DNA from: Cunninghamia lanceolata
Taxonomy: Eukaryota > Streptophyta > Pinopsida > Cupressales > Cupressaceae
Assembly: GCA_027924645.1 (NCBI GenBank)
Contig: BSBN01001752.1
Span: 14,933,001-14,997,000, forward strand
Reading direction: 5' to 3'
DNA: 64,000 nt
Below are positions 58,198 through 64,000 of the stretch, one piece after another (the first letter of the stretch is position 1; every line of letters starts with the position of its first letter). The notes under the pieces are model-generated. The model saw only the letters and a program-made list of their open reading frames with translations. It made no database searches and had not been told where the DNA came from. The position numbers and the translations under genes were made by a program.

Positions 58198-59311
58198 TGT
58201 TGTTTTTGTTGATAACTAAGAGGGGGGTGAATCAGTTATCTTAATTAATTTAACTTTTTGTTCTTCTTTAACAATTAGTGCAGCATCAAAGCAAACAAGC
58301 ATCCATAAGCATGAAAGTAGAAACAAAGTCAATACACATAACACAATGATTTTGACGTGGAAAACCCTATTAAGGGAAAAACCACGAGGTGACTAACCCA
58401 AGAATGTATTCTCTGTTAGAAGAATAGAAGTACAAAATGGTACTTGCCAATTAGGGCTCACTGCCCGAGCACACTGCTCACAAGAGGCTCATTGCCTACA
58501 AGAGACTCACTATCTACAAGTTATAAAGAGAGTAACAAGATATTTGAACTGATGAGAAGCATCCACATATGCTGGAGTTCAGTTCTAGTTAGGCTCAGTA
58601 TACTGATCTACTGCACTTCATCCTTTCTCTTCTTTTGTGCTGCTGTCCTTTCACATACCAGACCTGCCTTACTGCTTCCACACTACTCTTCTGCTTTTCT
58701 TCGCATACACCAACACACAACACACACCTTCACATCAAAATCCATCTGGTATATATATCTGCACAAAGGATTTCATCCTCTTTCTAGTTAGCATCCGGAA
58801 TAGTCAATATTTTCCCAAACTCTAGTTTGTCGGCTGAATCCTTGCTTACCAAGTGATGAGGACCAAAAAGATACTTATAGAAGTCATCTAACATGTTGGC
58901 CAATCATGAATGATACCTTAAGAACCTTGATCACCATCAACATCTCATCCAAAATAATGTCTGATTCTCTGCTGGTCAGTTCTTCCTTTATCTACTCTGC
59001 CAAACAGGACCCCAATACTTAGATGCTCATATCTCTTTACTTTTTCATCACCGGAGGTTCAATCCCTAGAATCTATCAGTCAAGGTACTCCTCTTGACTT
59101 CCCCAAGTCCACACTTTACAAAGATACTTCTTTTAAGAGATCAGGACCTGACTATCAGACCTTGCCACATGCTCTGTTCTTGCTTACCAGACCAAAGTAT
59201 TCTTCAATCTGACTTCCGGTAAAGACACACCATGTCCTGCAGATGTGTGGGATGAACTTTGTTGCCATCAATGACAACAATCATGAAGCTGCAATGTGTC
59301 TCTTTCCAACA
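58198..59311 (-). repeat. 3' LTR (~1.1 kb) of a minus-strand long-LTR element
   Basis: On the minus strand it runs TGTTGGAAAGAGAC ... CAACA. The left boundary is 58198 or 58201. It shows the shared LTR plan in reverse: AGTGAG-type repeats (58455-58520), a CGTGG...CCACG hairpin (58356-58386) and GGGGGGTGAATCAGTT near the end. The minus-strand polypurine tract (CCAAAGGGGGAGAT, 59312-59325) abuts it. Confidence 0.75.
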
Positions 59312-59557
59312 ATCTCCCCCTTTGGCATTGATGGCAACACTTAGTGAAAAATGACTAAATGTTATACTATACTCCCCCTTGGTTGATGATCTGTTCTACT
59401 GTATACTTTACCAGAGCTCCCCCTTAGCTGGATTCCACATTTTTCACTGTTCCTCACTCCCCCTTTGACATCAATGGCAAGGGGTAGGGTCCGCACACCA
59501 AAATTTTTAAGAAAAACAATCTATACATATCCGCATAAGTATATATATAAGTTGTAC

Positions 59558-62500
59558 TTACATGTACTTAAATATGTCTACAAAAGTATTCTTGAATTGT
59601 ATAACTTCTGCAGCCCAACTCTGCTTCGTCCTGTCCAAAATTGAGATGTGACCACTCAATAGGAATGCAAACACTTTTGCCTTCTTAAGATATGTCGGAT
59701 CATTGGTCCGGGCTGTGGCCTGAGCATCAGTTAGAGCCTCATGCATGGCTTCTAACTTGGGGATGATGATCCCTCTAAGTTCACTAAACCTATTTATTCT
59801 ATTTTTCTTCTCCTTCTCAAGCTTCTTTATTTCATCTATGACTGTAATAGTTTTACACTCTTGATTTATTATGGAGGAGGAGAGAGGATCAAAACTTTGA
59901 GATAAACTTAACAGTTTATCCTCTTGCTCTTTTACTTTCTTATCAATATCCTTGGTCACTTTAGGCCAGGATAAACAAAATTTATAGATATCTCCACCAT
60001 CTTTGAGAGCATTTTCTAAGCTCTTTATTCCAATATCCATAACTCTCCTATCATTGGTTAAAGCCTTGTAACTCAGGGAATCTCTTATCCAAAAACTCTT
60101 TCTGGACCTTCTCCTCAGCTGATTTCTCTAAAGACTCAAAATGAGTGCTGACAGAACTAACAAGAGACTTGAGATTACTAGATGAAGAAGCTGAGGAATC
60201 CTTCTGAAAGGATGGCATGATCTTTTCAAGCACACCGGATGCAATTTCTAGCAGCTCACAGTCTTCCATGTGAGACTTTAGAAGTTTCTCTTTTGCCTTT
60301 GCTTGGGCAAAGGAGGCTATCTTCATGGTTTGCACCAGAGAGAGAGAATCAAAGTCAAATGGTCCCTGAAGTAACTCAGGTTCATCAATCTCCATCATTT
60401 CTTTAGTCAAGAAATCCTTGACAGTTTCTACAGTGTCTCTTGCCGAAGACAGAGTTTTATTTCCTTCCGCACTGTCACTTGTGTTCTTCTCAGCTTGATC
60501 TTCTTCTCTTCCCTTCACTTCTTCTTCTTTCTCCTCTATTCTTTCTTCTCCTTTAGATCTGGAGACTGCTGGAGAATCTAGATTTACTTCTACTTGGACT
60601 TCCTCTTCCGAAACAGAGGAATCTAAGTCCTTAGCTTTTTCTTCACTAGTCTCCTTTGCCTCTTCTGCTACTATCTTAGTGGATTCTTCTTTGTCATCCA
60701 TGGCAGAGGTTTCATCATCTAAGTCCTCGATAATGGGAATATTGAATCTTTTGTATGCATTCTGGAGGATCTCTTCTGTCAGTTTCGCCAAGCATAAGCT
60801 GATTCATTCTAGCTTTGCTCTGGAATTCATCCTTGCAATCTTTGAAGATCATATTCATTTGCTTCAGAGTGATTGAGGGATAGAGATGAATAGATATTTG
60901 TTCCCTGATCTCAAGGTCCTTGGCCTTGGCATTGTTCTTCCTTATTTCCAGTTCCTTTTCTAGGCTTTTTGGAATGAGAGATATGATTTCAATAAAAGCC
61001 TTATTGTAGATATTCAGATACTTGACTGTAGCTTCTTGCAAGATCTTCTGGTCAGCTTCATTATACTCATCATAGAACCCAGTCAATGGTTTTAGGTTCC
61101 CATCCACAGTAACTGATTTGACTACATCATCAATGTGGAGAGTAGGCTTTTCAACAAATCCTCTACCTTTTCTTCCTTGCCTTTACCGGTAGAGGGTTCA
61201 CTGGATACTTTCTTCTTCTTCTTCATTTTCTTTATCTCCTCATCAGATTCTGTCTCTTCTTCATCCTTCTGACTTACATAGGACCTTGTGGCCTTTGTCT
61301 TAGTTCTCTTCTCTGCTTTACCGGATGATTTTGCTTCCGATTTTGAGCTTTTAACAGTTGCAGGTGCAGAGGTCTTAGAATATCTGGTTCGGGAGGGGAC
61401 TTCCACTGGAGAACCTTCTTTCTCTGCTTTTTCTTTTTCTTTCTTTGCCCTTTCTATCTTCTCTCTATTGGCATCAAGTTCCTCTTTTGATATGCCATAT
61501 CTTTTGGCAACATTCTCTACTTCTTTTCTCACTTTTCTCTGAACATCTCCGGTTGTCTAAGTTCCACATGAATCTTTACACTCAACTCTTCAAAGGTTCC
61601 AAACCTTTCTGCCTTGGGATCCTTGGGTTGACTAAGCATGTGTTAAATATGTAGCTCTACAATTTTCTCATCTACTTCATACCCCATTGGCATGATCCAG
61701 ACTATCCTTGGCTCCACAACCTCCATTAGGCACTGATCAGTTTCTACTATAAAGCATACTGTATCCTTATACTTTTCAACTAGAGATTTGGGAATTCTCT
61801 CTCTTTCTTGCATTATACTCTGAAAGTTCTTGAAATAGCCCCAGAGTACCATATTTTGTGCCTTGGCATCACTAAGCCCATGTATATAATCTCTGATTTG
61901 AATAGCTACAAGTCTATTATTCTGCCATACCCAACGACTGGATCCAGGAAGCTCATTCATGAAGTAGAATAATAAACATAATATCATCCCACCATACTTG
62001 AATGAGTTCTTCTTGTCCTTTTTGATCTTTTGTAGGTTCTCCAACAGTTGGGTTAAAAGAAGTTCACAAAGATCATAGTCAGCATTTTCTTTTAGCATCT
62101 GATAAGCTGTATAAATTACAGTTTTGGGTACTAAATTTTCCCTACTGGAGTGATATATCTTGTAACCAATTATCATGGATGCAAATTTGATATCCAGATC
62201 AGTGATATCTTCAATTGTCATGGCTCTCTTGCCAAATTTTGATCTAGTTGCTTCATTCACTGTCTGATTCTTGACAAATTTGAGAACAGGTATCCCACCG
62301 GATGAGTGCAATCTGGTAACTACCCTAATGGCATCCTTGGTTATCTTGAAAGGCCTTGTTAACCATATGAAGCTATCATGTATTCTACTTAGAACATATT
62401 AGACCCATTCATTTTCTGCAAAACAGGGGAAATGAATGCATTGTGCAAAATGTTTGTCCCAGATAGCCTTATACTATGGCTTGAGTTCAAATGAGTCATC

Positions 62501-62713
62501 TATTAACTGATTGTGATAGATATCTACCATCTTGGATTCCCCAAAATCTTCAATGTTCGAATGAATATATGCCCTAACGTCTTCAGTATGCAAAACCCCA
62601 TGCAGAATGCCAGAAAATGCCCCTAAGGGATCCACTTCTAGAGATTTGTAGGGATGTTTCTTAAATTTGGGGTGAGGCCTATCAGAAATCTTTACAACAT
62701 TCAGAGTAGCCAT
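59558..62713 (-). pseudogene. Large unclassified ORF region (~1050 aa equivalent) in place of pol
   Basis: The reading starts at an ATG (62713, MATLNVVK) and passes through several frames, all on the minus strand: 62713-61643 (one frame with stops at 62474 and near 62400), 61532-61122, 61107-60715, 60791-60051 and 60040-59558. The first third looks globular (DITDLDIKFASMIIGYKIYHSS, then FKYGGMILCLLFYFMNELPG). It is followed by a highly charged Lys/Glu/Ser stretch (61530-61120), a helical part, a Glu-rich disordered part (60700-60430) and a C-terminal helical, coiled-coil-like part. I see no protease, integrase, RT or RNase H motif and cannot name the family. A distant link to plant mobile-domain-type proteins is only a guess. 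Frames are broken by a few shifts, but long stretches remain open. Confidence 0.6.
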
Positions 62714-63352
62714 CTTAAAGATTCAAAGAAAGTTTGAACAAGAGTGAAAAGTACCTTTTTACACTTCTAGGTTTCACAGAATGAGCTGGATCAGATTGCT
62801 GGAAGAATTGTCTTCTGTGGTTGATCTTTGAGAGGCTTGAGACATTTTGTTTACAGATCTCTTTTCCTCTTCTTCTCGAGTGCAAATGTGTAAATGATGA
62901 TCAAATGAGCCCTTTTATCTCTAACCAAACCCTAATTTGACATTGCAATAAATGCGCAACTTAAGTTATTCTAGTTGCCTAGTTCTCCTTGTTCTGAGAA
63001 GAATCTTTTCTGGATCACTAGGAAGCATTTAGAGTTGTCCTTGGTGATGATTGACAGTCTATCTTCCTTTCCCCAAACATTTCATTGATCCACAGATCAA
63101 GATTCCTTAGTTTGAATCATATTAGATCTAGCTGTGAAAAACCTACTTCTCACCAGATGACTGTTGAACCGGATTAGTCTTTAACCTGTTCAAACCCACT
63201 TGCAGATCTTCCATCTCTTTACCAAAGCTTATTTAGATGTTCCTTTGTGAACCCTTTAATCCGCAATGTTCTTTGTGCTAATTCCGGCACCAATTAACTG
63301 GCTGGGGGAAAAAGTTTTTCCTTGTGTCTCCCCCTGAGCCAAAGCTCACTTT
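62714..63352 (-). other. Spacer between Gag and the large ORF
   Basis: No ORF was found. The context just upstream of the ATG at 62713 contains no recognisable splice acceptor by eye, so it is unclear how the downstream ORF would be expressed (subgenomic promoter, splicing or reinitiation). Confidence 0.5.
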
Positions 63353-64000
63353 TTAATTTCTGGAAGGAATATCAGCACCAGATTCTGGTGTGGATCCATC
63401 CCCTACATTCTCTATACTTCTCTTCACCCAAATCTTGTTCATCTCACTTTGAACTTCATCCGCATTAACTTTTCCTTTTCCCTGGTCTTGATTCTGATTA
63501 TGATGTACCGGACCTCTTTTGTCCTGATTCTTGCTTCTACAGAATTTGGCAATATAACCACATCTATTGCAATTGTGGCAAACAACATTTCTTTGCATAT
63601 TTGATTGATATCCTCTTGATCTACATTGATTAGCCATATGACCCATTCTATTGCATGCATAACATCTACCATTGAATGAATTGTTCATTTGCATATTTCT
63701 GCATTCATGAAATTTGTGACCATACCTTTTGTAGTTGAAACACTGTCCGAAGAAGGATGTATTAGTCTAATTCATTCTCTTTCTGCACTGATTAGCTTTA
63801 TGACCAAAGTTATTGCAGTTGTGGCAGTATCCATTGAAGGATGGATATCTTTAAGCATTAGGTTGCCTTACTGGAGGTCTTCTAGGCCTGTTCCTTGGAT
63901 TTTCTGATCCAAATTTTTTCTGACCAGATCCGGAGCTTTCACCTTTCTCATATCCCAAGCCATGCTTGTCATCTACCCTCTTTTGGCTTTCAAGAAGAAC
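63353..64000 (-). pseudogene. Gag C-terminal part with four zinc-knuckle sites (two degenerate)
   Basis: One minus-strand frame enters from beyond the window. It shows a GLGYEKGESS motif, matching GLGFEEGECS in the Gag at 42905. Four knuckle sites follow: CHNCNNFGHKANQC (canonical), CFNYKRYGHKFHEC (second Cys replaced by Tyr), CYACNRMGHMANQC (canonical) and CHNCNRCGYIAKFC (His replaced by Tyr). It ends in a Gln/Asn/Lys-rich tail with its stop at 63353. Two in-frame stops (a TAA near 63854 and a TAG near 63768) interrupt it. It would bind element RNA. Its N-terminal half is outside the window. Confidence 0.8.

Larger units (their letters stand above)
58198..64000 (-). mobile_element. Non-autonomous long-LTR element with gag and a large non-pol ORF (partial)
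   Basis: It reads leftward and is cut by the window end. In element order the visible parts are: Gag zinc-knuckle region (64000-63353), a non-coding spacer (63352-62714), a long ORF region without pol motifs (62713-59558), a polypurine tract and the 3' LTR. It is nested in the gag start of the element at 56044. Its Gag is related to that of the gag-only element at 40.5-48.8 kb. Confidence 0.75.

Overview
The window looks like plant nuclear DNA from a very repeat-rich genome, most probably a gymnosperm and perhaps a conifer. This is inferred from plant-type Ty1/copia and Ty3/gypsy retrotransposons in nested layers, a spliced plant NLR resistance gene with a TIR domain, AT-rich intergenic DNA and the near absence of other genes. 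No 18S/28S rRNA, complete tRNA, CRISPR array or bacterial operon is visible. Product names rest on reading motifs by eye; no database search was possible.

Layout. 1-1375 is a decayed LINE whose left end is a 138-bp fold-back. 1608-1797 is a short exon-like piece resembling the DUF7054 family. 2765-7290 is an NLR locus: promoter-family repeats, the last codons of a lost paralogue, and one apparently intact two-exon gene (4268-7169, 927 aa) that joins a TIR domain to an NB-ARC with CNL-type signature motifs. 8390-15500 is a Ty1/copia relic split inside its RNase H by a complete but dead chromovirus (8656-15052, with a chromodomain). 15500-19965 holds a long LTR with its internal tail (15694-17066), inserted in or joined to another dead copia on the plus strand. 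19965-24230 is low-coding DNA with one gypsy-protease-like ORF (22383-22955).

24230-30428 and 35175-35960 form one block of compositionally foreign, GC-rich, short-repeat-filled DNA, possibly organelle-derived. It was split by a young copia element (30429-35174, target duplication ttatt). 36000-40490 is AT-rich with dispersed repeats and a CT microsatellite. 40491-48814 is a young non-autonomous LTR element with 2.35-kb LTRs and gag but no pol. 50080-56043 is a second copy of the NLR promoter family, interrupted by a copia element (50245-55634) and cut off 27 bp before the equivalent of the NLR start codon by another LTR element (56044 onward). That element is in turn interrupted at about 58198 by a minus-strand, gag-bearing element that carries a large non-pol ORF and runs off the window end.

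How it fits together. The only good candidate for a working host gene is the NLR; nearly everything else is transposon. Most in-frame stops in the dead elements are TAG where glutamine (CAG) is expected, as CHG-methylation-driven C-to-T decay would produce. Four otherwise diverged LTR types share the same 3' architecture: repeated AGTGAG units, a GTGG...CCAC hairpin, then a conserved CT-rich end. The two gag-only elements share a related Gag protein.
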